From NCBI RefSeq assembly GCF_002848345.1, contig NZ_CP025429.1, forward strand, positions 682,001 to 746,000: 64,000 nucleotides of DNA, written 5' to 3'. A program made the translations under genes and the position numbers. Of this stretch, positions 1 through 9,021 are shown one piece after another (within the stretch, counting starts at the first letter, position 1; each line of letters starts with the position of its first letter). The stretch comes from Chromobacterium sp. ATCC 53434 (lineage in GTDB: Bacteria; Pseudomonadota; Gammaproteobacteria; Burkholderiales; Chromobacteriaceae). The notes beneath the pieces are model-generated. The model was not told the DNA's origin. It saw nothing but the letters and a program-made list of their open reading frames with translations, and did no database searches.

Positions 1-1212
1 CGCGGCCAGCATCTTCTGCACCGGCGATTCGGTCGGCAGCGCGGCGGAGAGCTCGTTCAGCAGTTCGGAATCCAGCGAGGCCGCCAACGCCTTGACGCCG
101 GAGAGCGCCGTCAGCGAGTCGCGCAGCGCCGACAGGTCGCGCGGGCGGGCCGAGCGCAGCGCCACCCGCGAGGTGATCCGCTCGATGTCGGACACTTGGT
201 CCAGCTCGGCGTGGATGTCCTGGTGGCGCGGCAGCAGCGCGCGCACCGCGCCGTGGCGGCGGGCCAGCTTGTGATGGTTGCGGACCGGGTGGTGCAGCCA
301 GTGGCCGAGCAGGCGGCTGCCCATGCTGGTGGCGCAGGTGTCGAGCAGGGATGCCAGCGTCGGCGAGGCTTCGCCGCGTATCGTCTCGGTCAGCTCCAGA
401 TTGCGGCGGGTGGCGGCGTCCATGCGGATCAGCTCGCCGGCGTCCTCGACCGACAAGGCGGAGATGTGGGCCGGATTGACGCCCTGGGTGGACTTCACGT
501 ATTCCAGCAAGGCGCCGGCGGCGCCGACGGCCACCGGCAGCGTGTCGGCGCCGAAGCCGGCCAGATCGCGGGTGCCGAAGTGGCGGGTCAGCGCCAGCTT
601 CGACGATTCGATGTCGAATTGCCACGGCGGCAGCTTCTTCTTCGGCATGGCGATGCCTTCAAACGCCGCGAGACCGGTGTCGTCCGGGATCACCAGCTCG
701 GCCGGCTTCAGCCGTTCCAACTCGCTGGCCAGGTCCTCGGCGTCGGCCTGCATCACCTTGAATTCGCCGCTGGCCAGCGACAGCCAGGCCAGGCCCAGCA
801 CGCCCTTGACCAGGTTGACCGCCAACACCAGGTTGTCGCGCTTGTCGTCCAACAGCGCGGCGTCGGTCAGCGTGCCCGGCGTGACGATGCGCACGACCTT
901 GCGCTCCACCGGACCCTTGGCCAGCGCCGGATCGCCGATCTGCTCGGCGATGGCCACCGATTCGCCCATCTTCACCAGCCGCGCCAGATAGCCCTCGGCG
1001 GCGTGGTAGGGGATGCCGGCCATCTTGATCGGCACGCCGGCGCTGGCGCCGCGCGCGGTCAGCGTGATGTCCAACAGCCGCGCCGCTTTTTCCGCATCCT
1101 CGTAGAACAGCTCGTAGAAGTCGCCCATGCGGTAGAACAGCAGCTTGTCTGCGTGGTCGCGCTTCAGGGCGAAATATTGGGCCATCATCGGGGTGTGCTG
1201 GGGCGTGCTCAT
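1..1212 (-). CDS. mutS: DNA mismatch repair protein MutS, N-terminal part (runs off the window)
   Basis: First 404 codons of MutS, which scans DNA for mismatches and small loops and recruits MutL. The ATG is at 1212-1210; the frame stays open to base 1, so the ATPase domain lies outside. The mismatch-reading Phe-X-Glu is visible as GDFYELF at residues 30-36. The MutS I/II (connector) and start of the lever domain follow, with [16 protein letters not shown] near residue 55 and NLELTE near residue 275. It diverges from the glycerate kinase gene. Identification rests on the N-terminal domain order and is very secure; only the 3' part is unseen. Confidence 0.97.
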   Translation of the reverse strand, partial: MSTPQHTPMMAQYFALKRDHADKLLFYRMGDFYELFYEDAEKAARLLDITLTARGASAGVPIKMAGIPYHAAEGYLARLVKMGESVAIAEQIGDPALAKGPVERKVVRIVTPGTLTDAALLDDKRDNLVLAVNLVKGVLGLAWLSLASGEFKVMQADAEDLASELERLKPAELVIPDDTGLAAFEGIAMPKKKLPPWQFDIESSKLALTRHFGTRDLAGFGADTLPVAVGAAGALLEYVKSTQGVNPAHISALSVEDAGELIRMDAATRRNLELTETIRGEASPTLASLLDTCATSMGSRLLGHWLHHPVRNHHKLARRHGAVRALLPRHQDIHAELDQVSDIERITSRVALRSARPRDLSALRDSLTALSGVKALAASLDSELLNELSAALPTESPVQKMLAA

Positions 1213-1255
1213 CGGGTGTCGGGCTCTGCTCTTGTGTCGGTCTGGAAAAATGCGT

Positions 1256-1349
1256 AACGCCCCGGTGAAGGCGGGGCGTTGGAATCGACGCCATTCTAAC
1301 GCGCGGCGGCGGGGGTGTCAGCCGCCGCCGGCTGGGGCAGAATGGCGTC
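1256..1349. promoter_or_regulatory. Divergent mutS / glycerate kinase control region with inverted repeats
   Basis: The 158-bp gap between the two divergent starts holds two 11-bp arms in inverted orientation, GACGCCATTCT at 1287-1297 and AGAATGGCGTC at 1339-1349. The left arm, read on the minus strand, contains a TAGAAT (1298-1293) that could be the mutS -10. A second stem, AACGCCCC / GGGGCGTT (1256-1263 / 1273-1280), would lie near the 5' end of the mutS leader and is followed on the minus strand by a short T tract (about 1250-1246). The role is inferred; the repeats are seen directly. Confidence 0.4.
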
Positions 1350-1370
1350 ATCGCCATTGGAGAAGCCGTC

Positions 1371-2633
1371 ATGTCCGATCTTGATCCGCAATCCATGCTA
1401 CGCCGCTTGTTCGACGCCGCCGTCGCCAGCGCGATGCCGGAGCGGCTGGCCGATCATCTGCCGCCGCCGCCGAAGGGCCGCACCGTGGTGGTCGGCGCGG
1501 GCAAGGCCGCAGCGGCGATGGCGCGGGCGCTGGAGCGGGCCTGGCCGGGAGCGCTGTCCGGCGTGGTGGTGACCCGTTATGGCCACGCGGTGGCGACCGA
1601 GCGGATAGACGTGCTGGAAGCCTCGCATCCGGTGCCGGACGAGGCCGGCTGCGCGGCGGCCAGGCGCATTCTGCAGGCGGTGCGGGGACTGACGGCCGAC
1701 GATCTGGTGATCTGCCTGCTGTCCGGCGGCGGCTCGGCGCTGCTGAGCTTGCCGGCGGACGGCATCAGCCTCGCCGACAAGCAGGCGCTCAGCCGGCAAT
1801 TGCTGGCCTGCGGCGCCGGCATCGATGAAATCAACGCGGTGCGCAAGCATCTGTCGGCGATCAAGGGCGGGCGGCTGGCGCTGGCCTGCGCGCCGGCCAG
1901 GCTGCTGACCTTGGCGATTTCCGATGTCGTCGGCGACGACCCGGCGGTGATCGCGTCCGGGCCGACGGCGGCGGATCCCGGCAGCTATGCGGACGCGCGC
2001 GCCGTCGTCGCCAGGTATGGTCTGGACCTGCCGCCGGCGGTCCAGGCCTTGCTGGACGCCGAGCCGGACGAGACGCCGAAACCGGGCGATCCGCGGCTCG
2101 CCCACGCCGAGTATCGGATGATCGCGACGCCGCAACTGGCCTTGCGCGCGGCGGCTGCCGAGGCGGAGCGGCTGGGGCTGAACGTGCTGTTGCTCGGCGA
2201 CAGCATAGAGGGCGAGGCGCGCGAGGCGGCGCGGGTACATGCCGGCATCGCGCGGCAGATCGCCGCGCATGGCGCGCCGGTGGCCAGGCCGGCGGTCATC
2301 CTGTCCGGCGGCGAAACCTCGGTGACCTTGCGCGGCCGGGGCAGGGGCGGGCGCAACAGCGAGTTCCTGCTCTCGCTGGCGATCGCGCTGAACGGTCTGC
2401 CGGGGGTTTACGCGCTGGCGGCCGACACCGACGGCATAGACGGCAGCGAGGACAACGCCGGCGCCTTGATCTCGCCGGACACGCTGGCGCGCGCCGCCGC
2501 GCGGAGCGTCGACGCCGTCGCCAGACTGGCCGACAACGACGCCTACGGTTTCTTCGCCGCGCTCGACGATCTGCTGATCACCGGGCCGACGCATACCAAC
2601 GTCAACGATTTTCGCGCCATCCTGCTGCGCTGA
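1371..2633 (+). CDS. Glycerate 2-kinase, DUF4147/MOFRL type
   Basis: A 420-residue kinase of the class II glycerate kinase family (TtuD/GckA type), which phosphorylates D-glycerate with ATP in glyoxylate, tartrate or serine-cycle metabolism. The glycine-rich LLSGGGSALL lies at about residues 116-125, AVRKHLSAIKGG at 156-167, and the C-terminal MOFRL domain carries SGGETSV and GGRNSEF motifs plus TDGIDGSEDNAGA. The start is supported by GGAG about 9 nt upstream of the ATG. It is a single-gene unit followed by its own terminator. Whether the product is 2- or 3-phosphoglycerate cannot be read from sequence; the family normally gives 2-phosphoglycerate. Confidence 0.9.
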   Translation: MSDLDPQSMLRRLFDAAVASAMPERLADHLPPPPKGRTVVVGAGKAAAAMARALERAWPGALSGVVVTRYGHAVATERIDVLEASHPVPDEAGCAAARRILQAVRGLTADDLVICLLSGGGSALLSLPADGISLADKQALSRQLLACGAGIDEINAVRKHLSAIKGGRLALACAPARLLTLAISDVVGDDPAVIASGPTAADPGSYADARAVVARYGLDLPPAVQALLDAEPDETPKPGDPRLAHAEYRMIATPQLALRAAAAEAERLGLNVLLLGDSIEGEAREAARVHAGIARQIAAHGAPVARPAVILSGGETSVTLRGRGRGGRNSEFLLSLAIALNGLPGVYALAADTDGIDGSEDNAGALISPDTLARAAARSVDAVARLADNDAYGFFAALDDLLITGPTHTNVNDFRAILLR

Positions 2634-2655
2634 GCTTGCGCGTTTCCGATGACAG

Positions 2656-2680
2656 GGCCATGCCGCGCATGGCCTTTTTT
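2656..2680 (+). terminator. Rho-independent terminator of the glycerate kinase gene
   Basis: Perfect 7-bp stem GGCCATG / CATGGCC with a 5-nt loop followed by six T residues, 22 bp after the stop codon. Confidence 0.85.
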
Positions 2681-2738
2681 ACGTGCCCGTTCATGACGTG
2701 GAGGTATGGTCAAGCCTACAGATCATACTTTGTCCATC

Positions 2739-2768
2739 TTGACCCGAACTATCTTCGCCAATTATGAT
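2739..2768 (+). promoter_or_regulatory. Sigma-70-type promoter of the regulator-cioAB operon
   Basis: TTGACC (2739-2744) and TATGAT (2763-2768) are separated by 18 bp and match the -35/-10 consensus well. The expected transcription start is near 2775, about 35 nt before the regulator gene. Confidence 0.65.
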
Positions 2769-2779
2769 TCGTATCAAAG

Positions 2780-2797
2780 TTTCAGAAATTACTGAAA
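2780..2797. promoter_or_regulatory. Palindromic operator candidate for the GbsR/MarR regulator
   Basis: TTTCAG-N6-CTGAAA is a perfect inverted repeat just downstream of the predicted start site of the operon. Regulators of this family bind palindromes of this size and usually repress their own operon, so autorepression by the adjacent gene is the simplest reading. The palindrome is seen; the ligand and regulator pairing are inferred. Confidence 0.5.
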
Positions 2798-2809
2798 ATT
2801 GAGAAAAAT

Positions 2810-3385
2810 ATGAATACTCCACCTCTGGTACAGGCCTTCGTGCTGCACTTCGGCGAGATGGGCAGCCGCTGGGGCATCAATCGCACCGTCGGCCAGATCT
2901 ACGCCTTGCTGTACGTGTCGGAAAAACCGCTGAACGCCGACGAGATCGGCGAAGCGATAGGCTGTTCGCGCTCCAATGTCAGCATGGGGCTGAAGGAGCT
3001 GCAGGCCTGGCGGCTGGTCCGCCTGCAGCATTTTCCCGGCGACCGGCGCGAATACTTCTCGACGCCGGAAGACGTGTGGCTGATCTTCAAGACGCTGGCG
3101 GAGGAGCGCAAGAAGCGCGAGGTGGAGCCGACGCTGACGATGCTGCGCGGCGCGATGATGGAAAGCCCGGCCAGCGAGGCCGAGCAGCACGCCCAGGCCA
3201 GGATGAAGGAGATGTACCAGCTGATCGAGCTGGTCACCACCTGGTTCTCCGACATCCAGCACATGGACGTGGAAACCTTGCAGCGGCTGATGAAGCTGGG
3301 CTCGCAGGTGCAGAAGGTGCTGCAGTTCACCCAGTCGCTGTCCCGGCTGGGCAATCGCGATCAAGATCGGGAGCACGCCGAATGA
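2810..3385 (+). CDS. GbsR/MarR-type transcriptional regulator
   Basis: A 191-residue DNA-binding protein of the GbsR branch of the MarR superfamily. A winged helix occupies about residues 25-90, with recognition-helix region IGEAIGCSRSNVSMGLKEL; a helical C-terminal half (about 100-180) should mediate dimerisation. Its stop codon overlaps the start of cioA (ATGATGA), so regulator and oxidase are translationally coupled. GbsR-type proteins sense small ligands and usually repress; here the target is most likely its own operon through the palindrome at 2780-2797. The signal sensed (cyanide, quinone redox state or oxygen) is not deducible. Confidence 0.85.
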   Translation: MNTPPLVQAFVLHFGEMGSRWGINRTVGQIYALLYVSEKPLNADEIGEAIGCSRSNVSMGLKELQAWRLVRLQHFPGDRREYFSTPEDVWLIFKTLAEERKKREVEPTLTMLRGAMMESPASEAEQHAQARMKEMYQLIELVTTWFSDIQHMDVETLQRLMKLGSQVQKVLQFTQSLSRLGNRDQDREHAE

Positions 3386-4728
3386 TGACTGAAATCGACC
3401 CCGTCACGCTGGCGCGGATACAGTTCGCCACCAATATCTCCTTCCACATCCTGTTTCCCACCATCAATATCGCGCTGGCCTGGGTGCTGCTGTTCTTCAA
3501 GGTCCGTTTCCGCCAGACCGGCGACCAGGGCTGGATGGACGCCTACGGCTTCTGGGTGAAGATCTTCGCGCTGTCGTTCGCATTGGGCGTGGTGTCCGGC
3601 GTGACGATGAGCTTCCAGTTCGGCACCAACTGGCCCGGCTATATGCAGACGGTCGGCAATATCGCCGGGCCGCTGCTGGCCTACGAGATCCTGACCGCCT
3701 TCTTCCTGGAGGCCGGCTTCCTCGGCATCATGCTGTTCGGCCGTTCGCGGGTGCCGGAGAAGGTGCACACGCTGGCGACCTTCCTGGTGGCCTTCGGTAA
3801 CAGCGTGTCGGCGTTCTGGATCATCGCGCTGAACTCCTGGATGCAGACGCCGACCGGCTTCGTGATGCGGGATGGCCGCGCCCATGTGCTGAGCTGGCTG
3901 GAGGTGATCTTCAATCCGTCCATGCCGTACCGGCTGACCCACATGCTGCTGGCCTCCGGCCTGACCGTGGCCTTCCTGGTGGCCGGCTTGTCGGCCTACC
4001 GCTATCTGCGCGGCGAACGCGGCCGCGGCGTGATGGCGGCCTTGAAGACCGGCGTCTTCCTGGCGGCGCTGCTGATCCCGCTGCAGATGTTCGTCGGCGA
4101 CATGCACGGCCTGAACACGCTGAAGCACCAGCCGGCCAAGCTGGCGGCGATCGAGGGCATCTGGCATACCGAGAAGGACGTGCCGCTGCTGCTGTTCGCG
4201 CTGCCCAACGCCGAGACCCGCAGCAACGATTACGCGATAGGCGTGCCGCAGCTGGGCAGCCTGATCCTGACCCACCAGTGGGGCGGGGAGATCAAGGGTT
4301 TGAACGAGTTCACCCAGCATCCGCCGGTGGCCAAGGTGTTCTGGAGCTTCCGCGTGATGGTGGCGATGGGCGGACTGATGTTGCTGGCCTCGTGGCTGGC
4401 CGCCTGGTGGCTGAAGCGGCGCGGCGAGCTGCCGCCGGCGCTGGCCAAGCTGCTGGTGGCGATGACCTTCTCCGGCTGGATCGCGACGCTGGCCGGCTGG
4501 TTCGTCACCGAGATCGGCCGCCAGCCGTGGCTGGTGACCGGGGTGCTGACGACGGCCCAGGCTGCCGGCAAGGCCACGGCGCCGATGCTGTTCACCTCGC
4601 TGACGACCTATCTGGCGCTGTACGCCGCGCTGCTGGCGGCCTACATCTCGGTGCTGTTCCATCTGGCGCGCAAGGCCGGCGCCCATGACGCGGCCGGCGA
4701 AACCCAATTGAAGGAGAAACTGGCATGA
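3382..4728 (+). CDS. cioA: Cytochrome bd-type quinol oxidase subunit I, short Q-loop (CioA-like)
   Basis: A 448-residue multi-helix membrane protein carrying the haems and quinol site of a bd-type terminal oxidase. His22 in NISFHILFP corresponds to the haem b595 ligand; GDMHGLNTL followed by HQPAK and the signature GRQPW are the conserved quinol-site and helix motifs. It is about 70 residues shorter than E. coli CydA because the C-terminal half of the Q-loop is absent, as in the cyanide-insensitive CioA group. The start chosen overlaps the regulator stop by 4 bp. It overlaps cioB by ATGA. Cyanide tolerance is known for CioA homologues and only inferred here. Confidence 0.95.
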   Translation: MMTEIDPVTLARIQFATNISFHILFPTINIALAWVLLFFKVRFRQTGDQGWMDAYGFWVKIFALSFALGVVSGVTMSFQFGTNWPGYMQTVGNIAGPLLAYEILTAFFLEAGFLGIMLFGRSRVPEKVHTLATFLVAFGNSVSAFWIIALNSWMQTPTGFVMRDGRAHVLSWLEVIFNPSMPYRLTHMLLASGLTVAFLVAGLSAYRYLRGERGRGVMAALKTGVFLAALLIPLQMFVGDMHGLNTLKHQPAKLAAIEGIWHTEKDVPLLLFALPNAETRSNDYAIGVPQLGSLILTHQWGGEIKGLNEFTQHPPVAKVFWSFRVMVAMGGLMLLASWLAAWWLKRRGELPPALAKLLVAMTFSGWIATLAGWFVTEIGRQPWLVTGVLTTAQAAGKATAPMLFTSLTTYLALYAALLAAYISVLFHLARKAGAHDAAGETQLKEKLA

Positions 4729-5735
4729 GCGAGGCATTCTACCTGCCGGCGATCTTCGCCGGGCTGATGGCGCTGGCGATGCTGGTGTACGTGGTGCTGG
4801 ACGGTTTCGACCTTGGCGTCGGTATCCTGCTGCCGCTGGCCGGCGACGAGGAAAAGGACGTGATGGTCGGTTCGATCGGCCCGTTCTGGGACGCCAACGA
4901 GACCTGGCTGGTACTGGGCGCCGGCCTGTTGCTGGTGGCCTTCCCGGTGGCACACGGCGTGGTGTTCGGCGCGCTCTACCTGCCGGTGCTGGTCATGCTG
5001 GTCGGCCTGATCCTGCGCGGCGTCGCCTTCGACTTCCGCGTCAAGGCGCAGGACCCGCACAAGCCGTGGTGGAACGCGGCCTTCGCCGGCGGCTCTCTGC
5101 TGGCGGCGCTGGCCCAGGGCGTGATGCTGGGCCGCTATCTGACCGGCTTCGCCGACGGCGCCGTCGCCTGGGCCTTCGCGCTGGTCGTCGGCGCCGGGCT
5201 GGCGCTGGCCTACGCGCTGCTCGGCGCCTGCTGGCTGGTGATGAAGACGCATGGCGCCTTGCAGGCCCGCGCCGTCGTCTGGGCCGAGCGCGCCTTGTAT
5301 GGCGCCGGCCTGGCGGTGCTGGCGGTGTCGGTGGTGACGCCGCTGGCCAATCCGGGCATCGCCGCCAAATGGTTCGCGCTGCCGCAGTTCCTGCTGCTGT
5401 TGCCGCTGCCGCTGGGCTCGCTGGCGCTGTTCGTCCTGCTGTGGCTCAGCCTGCCGCGACTGGCGCGTCGTCAGGCCGCCGGCAACGATAGTTTCTGCTG
5501 GCTGCCGTTCGCCGCCAGCGTCGGCATCGTGCTGCTGTCGTTCTGGGGCCTGGCCTACAGCGTGTTTCCGCAGATGGTGATAGGCAAGATGACGATCTGG
5601 CAGGCGGCGGCCGATCCGGAGGCGCTGTGGGTGATTCTGTGGGGTGCCATCGTGGTGCTGCCTTGCATCATCGGCTACACCGCCTTCGCCTACCGCGTGT
5701 TCTGGGGCAAGGCCGACAAGCTCAGCTATCAGTAG
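4725..5735 (+). CDS. cioB: Cytochrome bd-type quinol oxidase subunit II (CioB-like)
   Basis: The 336-residue partner subunit, with an N-terminal YVVLDGFDLGVG signature (about residues 20-32) and GSIGPFWDANETWLV (about 46-60), both typical of CydB/CioB. Several hydrophobic helices follow through to the C terminus. It starts inside the cioA stop codon (ATGA), giving a tight three-gene unit with the upstream regulator. No small CydX-like ORF is visible between the stop and the terminator about 20 bp later. Confidence 0.95.
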   Translation: MSEAFYLPAIFAGLMALAMLVYVVLDGFDLGVGILLPLAGDEEKDVMVGSIGPFWDANETWLVLGAGLLLVAFPVAHGVVFGALYLPVLVMLVGLILRGVAFDFRVKAQDPHKPWWNAAFAGGSLLAALAQGVMLGRYLTGFADGAVAWAFALVVGAGLALAYALLGACWLVMKTHGALQARAVVWAERALYGAGLAVLAVSVVTPLANPGIAAKWFALPQFLLLLPLPLGSLALFVLLWLSLPRLARRQAAGNDSFCWLPFAASVGIVLLSFWGLAYSVFPQMVIGKMTIWQAAADPEALWVILWGAIVVLPCIIGYTAFAYRVFWGKADKLSYQ

Positions 5736-5756
5736 ATCGCAGGTGAAAGACAGAAA

Positions 5757-5783
5757 AGCGCGCCGGACCGGCGCGCTTTTTTT
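5757..5783 (+). terminator. Rho-independent terminator of the cioAB operon
   Basis: Stem AGCGCGCC / GGCGCGCT with a 5-nt loop followed by a run of seven T residues; A residues upstream extend the stem. Confidence 0.9.
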
Positions 5784-5820
5784 GCGTCTTCATTCCATTT
5801 TGCGTCTTGATGCAAATTTA

Positions 5821-5865
5821 ATGTCATATTATCGTAACGATACTGTCATTTTCGCCGGCCACAAT
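5821..5865 (+). promoter_or_regulatory. PhoB box and promoter candidate for the ugp operon
   Basis: ATGTCAT (5821-5827) and CTGTCAT (5843-5849) lie exactly 22 bp apart, with a weaker unit TCGTAAC at 5832 giving three 11-bp repeats, the arrangement used by PhoB (unit consensus CTGTCAT plus 4 A/T-rich bases). CACAAT at 5860-5865 is a plausible -10, since PhoB boxes replace the -35. The palindrome TATCGT-A-ACGATA (5830-5842) overlaps and could be another operator. Phosphate control of ugp is well established in enterobacteria; here it is inferred from the repeats. Confidence 0.6.
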
Positions 5866-5911
5866 CACGCCGCGTGAATGCCAGCCGAGATAACGATAAA
5901 TGGAGAAGCCG

Positions 5912-7228
5912 ATGTCCCTGTCCCGAACTTTAGTCCGCGCCGCCGCGCTGGCGCCGCTGGCGCTGTCCCTGTCGGCGCAGGCCGCCACCGAGATCCAGTT
6001 CTGGCATTCGATGGAAGGCTCGCTGGGCGACCGCGTCAACGCCATCGCCGCCCAGTTCAACGCCAGCCAGAAGGACTACAAGGTGGTGCCGGTGTACAAG
6101 GGACAGTACGACGAGTCGCTGGCCGCGGCCATCGCCGCCTATCGCAGCGGCAACGCGCCGGCCATCGTCCAGGTGTTCGAGGTGGGCACCGCGACGATGA
6201 TACAGGCGAAGAAGGCGGTCAAGCCGGTTTACCAGGTGATGGCCGACGCCGGCGAGAAGCTGGACGAGAAGGCCTTCATTCCTGCGGTGGCCAGTTATTA
6301 CAGCGACGCCAAGACCGGCCACCTGCTGTCGCTGCCGTTCAACAGCTCCACCCCGGTGCTGTACTACAACCGCGACGCGTTCAAGAAGGCCGGCCTGCCG
6401 GACGCGCCGCCGAAGACCTGGCCCGAGCTGGCCGCCGCCGCCGCCAAGCTGAAAGCGTCCGGCATGCGCTGCGGCTACAGCACCGGCTGGCAGGGCTGGG
6501 TGCAGCTGGAGAACTACAGCGCCTGGCACAGCCTGCCGTTCGCCAGCCTGGACAACGGTTTCGGCGGCACCGGCGCCGCGCTGCAGTTCAACGGCCCGCA
6601 ACAGGTCAAGCATATCGAGTTCCTGGCCAAGATGGCCAAGGACGGCACGTTCAGCTACGCCGGCCGCAAGGACGAGGCGACGCTGAAGTTCTACAGCGGC
6701 GAGTGCGGCATCATGACCGGCAGCTCCGGCTCGCTGGCCAATATCCGCAAGAACGCCAAGTTCGCCTTCGGCATCGGCATGATGCCTTACGATCCGGCGG
6801 TGAAGGGCGCGCCGCAGAACGCGTTGATCGGCGGCGCCAGCCTGTGGGTGATGGCGGGCAAGTCTCCGGCCGAGTACAAGGGCGTGGCCCGCTTCTTCAA
6901 GCTGCTGACCTCGGCCGAGGTGATGGCCAAGTGGCATCAGGACACCGGCTATCTGCCGGTGGTGACCGCCGCCTATGATCTGTCGCGCAAGCAGGGCTTC
7001 TACGACAAGAACCCGGGCGCCGACATCGCCACGCGCCAGATGCAGAACAAGCCGCCGAAGTCCTATACCCGCGGCCTGCGACTCGGCTACATGCCGCAGA
7101 TCCGCACGGTGATGGACGAGGAGCTGGAGGGCGTGTGGACCGGCCAGAAGAGCGCGAAGGCCGCGCTGGACAGCGCGGTGGCGCGCGGCAACGAGCTGCT
7201 GCGCCGATTCGAGAAGACCGCCAACTGA
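5912..7228 (+). CDS. ugpB: sn-glycerol-3-phosphate ABC transporter, periplasmic binding protein
   Basis: A 438-residue secreted binding protein, the same length as E. coli UgpB, that captures glycerol-3-phosphate and glycerophosphodiesters for import. The signal peptide covers about residues 1-25 (ending LSAQA/AT), and the mature start [15 protein letters not shown] is a family hallmark. The ATG at 5912 was preferred to one at 5900 because GGAG sits at 5902-5905 just ahead of it. It is first in ugpBAECQ and is followed by a stem-loop that may set its expression above the permease genes. Confidence 0.95.
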   Translation: MSLSRTLVRAAALAPLALSLSAQAATEIQFWHSMEGSLGDRVNAIAAQFNASQKDYKVVPVYKGQYDESLAAAIAAYRSGNAPAIVQVFEVGTATMIQAKKAVKPVYQVMADAGEKLDEKAFIPAVASYYSDAKTGHLLSLPFNSSTPVLYYNRDAFKKAGLPDAPPKTWPELAAAAAKLKASGMRCGYSTGWQGWVQLENYSAWHSLPFASLDNGFGGTGAALQFNGPQQVKHIEFLAKMAKDGTFSYAGRKDEATLKFYSGECGIMTGSSGSLANIRKNAKFAFGIGMMPYDPAVKGAPQNALIGGASLWVMAGKSPAEYKGVARFFKLLTSAEVMAKWHQDTGYLPVVTAAYDLSRKQGFYDKNPGADIATRQMQNKPPKSYTRGLRLGYMPQIRTVMDEELEGVWTGQKSAKAALDSAVARGNELLRRFEKTAN

Positions 7229-7239
7229 TCGCTATCCGG

Positions 7240-7270
7240 AAACGGGCGTGTCGTCAGACCGCCCGTTTTT
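7240..7270 (+). terminator. Intercistronic terminator/attenuator between ugpB and ugpA
   Basis: A perfect 9-bp stem AAACGGGCG / CGCCCGTTT with an 11-nt loop runs into five consecutive T residues (7266-7270). It lies wholly between the ugpB stop and the ugpA start. Such elements commonly reduce permease and ATPase synthesis relative to the abundant binding protein, and protect its mRNA 3' end. Confidence 0.75.
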
Positions 7271-7287
7271 GTCGCTGGAACGCACGC

Positions 7288-8169
7288 ATGCAGAATCGCA
7301 TTCATTTTTCCAATCGCTGGCTGGGTTTCGCGCTGATGGCGCCGCAGCTGGCGATCACCTTGATCTTCTTCCTGTGGCCGGCCGGAGAGGCTCTGTGGCA
7401 GTCGGTGCTGCAACAGGACCCGTTCGGCCTGGACAGCCAGTTCGTCGGCCTGGCCAATTTCAGCCAGCTCTTCCATGACCCGTTGTACCTGGGCACGATA
7501 CAGACCACATTGCTGTTCAGCGCCTTGGTGACGCTGCTGGGCACCGGCAGCGCGCTGATCCTGGCGGTGATGGCCAACCAGATCGTCCGCGGCCGGCGCG
7601 TCTACCAGACGGTGCTGATCGCGCCGTACGCGATCGCGCCGTCGGTGGTGGCGGTATTGTGGCTGTTCCTGTTCAACCCCAGCCTGGGCTGGGTCAGCTA
7701 TTTGCTGCGCGAGGCCGGTTACGAGTGGAACCACGCGCTCAACGGCGGCCAGGCGCTGCTGTTGGTGGTGCTGGCCTCGGCCTGGAAGCAGATCAGCTAC
7801 AACTTCCTGTTCTTCTACGCCGGCCTGCAGGCGATACCGGCGTCGCTGATCGAGGCGGCGGCGATAGACGGCGCCGGCCCGGTGCGCCGCTTCCGCGACC
7901 TGGTGTTTCCGTTGCTGTCGCCGACCAGCTTCTTTCTGCTGGTGGTCAACCTGGTGTACGCCTTCTTCGACACCTTCGCAGTGATCGACGCCGCCACCGG
8001 CGGCGGGCCGGGCAAGTCCACCGAGACGATGATACTGAAGGTGTATCTGGAAGGCTTCAAGGGCCTGGATCTCGGCAGTTCGGCCGCGCAGTCGGTGGTG
8101 CTGATGGCGGTGGTCGGCCTGTTGACGCTGATCCAGTTCCGTTACGTGGAAAGAAAGGTGCAGTACTGA
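7288..8169 (+). CDS. ugpA: sn-glycerol-3-phosphate ABC transporter permease UgpA
   Basis: A 293-residue inner-membrane permease (E. coli UgpA has 295) with six predicted helices. The EAA loop that contacts the ATPase is visible as [22 protein letters not shown] (about residues 190-211). The ATG at 7288 is chosen because upstream in-frame codons run back through ugpB and the N terminus then matches UgpA length. The stop overlaps the ugpE start (TGATG). Confidence 0.93.
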   Translation: MQNRIHFSNRWLGFALMAPQLAITLIFFLWPAGEALWQSVLQQDPFGLDSQFVGLANFSQLFHDPLYLGTIQTTLLFSALVTLLGTGSALILAVMANQIVRGRRVYQTVLIAPYAIAPSVVAVLWLFLFNPSLGWVSYLLREAGYEWNHALNGGQALLLVVLASAWKQISYNFLFFYAGLQAIPASLIEAAAIDGAGPVRRFRDLVFPLLSPTSFFLLVVNLVYAFFDTFAVIDAATGGGPGKSTETMILKVYLEGFKGLDLGSSAAQSVVLMAVVGLLTLIQFRYVERKVQY

Positions 8170-9008
8170 TGGTGGAGAACCGCAAAGGGCTGGACCTGTT
8201 CTGCCACGCGATGTTGATCGCGGGCATGCTGGTGGTCGCCTTTCCCTTGTACCTGATGTTGGCCGCCGCCAGCCAGGATGCCGAGCAGGTGACGCGGGTG
8301 CCGCTGTCGCTGCTGCCCGGCAGTCAGCTGTGGGCCAACCTCTCCACCGTGCTGTGGAGCGGAACCGGCGGCCTGGCCGTGCCATTGGCGCGGACCCTGT
8401 GGAACAGTTTTGCGATGGCGATGCTGATCGCCGTCGGCAAGATCGTGATTTCCTTCCTGTCGGCCTACGCCATCGTCTATTTCCGCTTTCCCTTGCGCAA
8501 GACCGGCTTCGCGCTGATCTTCGCCACGCTGATGCTGCCGGTGGAGGTGCGCATCTTCCCGACGGTGGAAGTGGTCACCCAGATGGGGCTGATCAACAGC
8601 TACACCGGCTTGACGCTGCCCTTGATCGCATCCGCCACCGCCACCTTCCTGCTGCGGCAGTTCTTCATGACGCTGCCCAAGGAATTGATGGAGGCGGCGC
8701 GGGTGGACGGCGCGGGGCCGATCCGCTTCATGATCGATGTGGTGCTGCCCTTGTCGCGCACCAATATCGCGGCCTTGTTCGTCATCACCTTCATCTATGG
8801 CTGGAACCAGTATCTGTGGCCGCTGTTGGTCACCCACGATCCGGCGATGTCCACCTCGGTGATCGCGATCAAGGGCATGCTGGGCGAGGGCGCGGTGCAA
8901 TGGCATCTGGTGATGGCGTCGGCGCTGCTGACCCTGCTGCCGCCGCTGGCGGTGGTGATCGGCATGCAGCGCTGGTTCGTCAAGGGTCTGGTCGACAACG
9001 AAAAATGA
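8169..9008 (+). CDS. ugpE: sn-glycerol-3-phosphate ABC transporter permease UgpE
   Basis: The second permease of the importer, 279 residues (E. coli UgpE 281). The C-terminal half carries the EAA motif [20 protein letters not shown] that docks with UgpC. It starts at ATG 8169, overlapping the last base of the ugpA stop, so the two permeases are translationally coupled for heterodimer assembly. Confidence 0.93.
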   Translation: MVENRKGLDLFCHAMLIAGMLVVAFPLYLMLAAASQDAEQVTRVPLSLLPGSQLWANLSTVLWSGTGGLAVPLARTLWNSFAMAMLIAVGKIVISFLSAYAIVYFRFPLRKTGFALIFATLMLPVEVRIFPTVEVVTQMGLINSYTGLTLPLIASATATFLLRQFFMTLPKELMEAARVDGAGPIRFMIDVVLPLSRTNIAALFVITFIYGWNQYLWPLLVTHDPAMSTSVIAIKGMLGEGAVQWHLVMASALLTLLPPLAVVIGMQRWFVKGLVDNEK

Positions 9009-9021
9009 GAAAGGCTGCCAG

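Noticed and set aside
196-1257. Long open frame on the plus strand opposite mutS
   Set aside because: Its product is Gln/His/Arg-rich with no domain, as expected for the antisense of a GC-rich gene; the minus strand reads a textbook MutS N terminus.
3076-3381. N-terminal extension of cioA by about 100 residues
   Set aside because: The extension is the out-of-frame reading of the regulator gene, and CioA proteins begin just before the helix containing His22.
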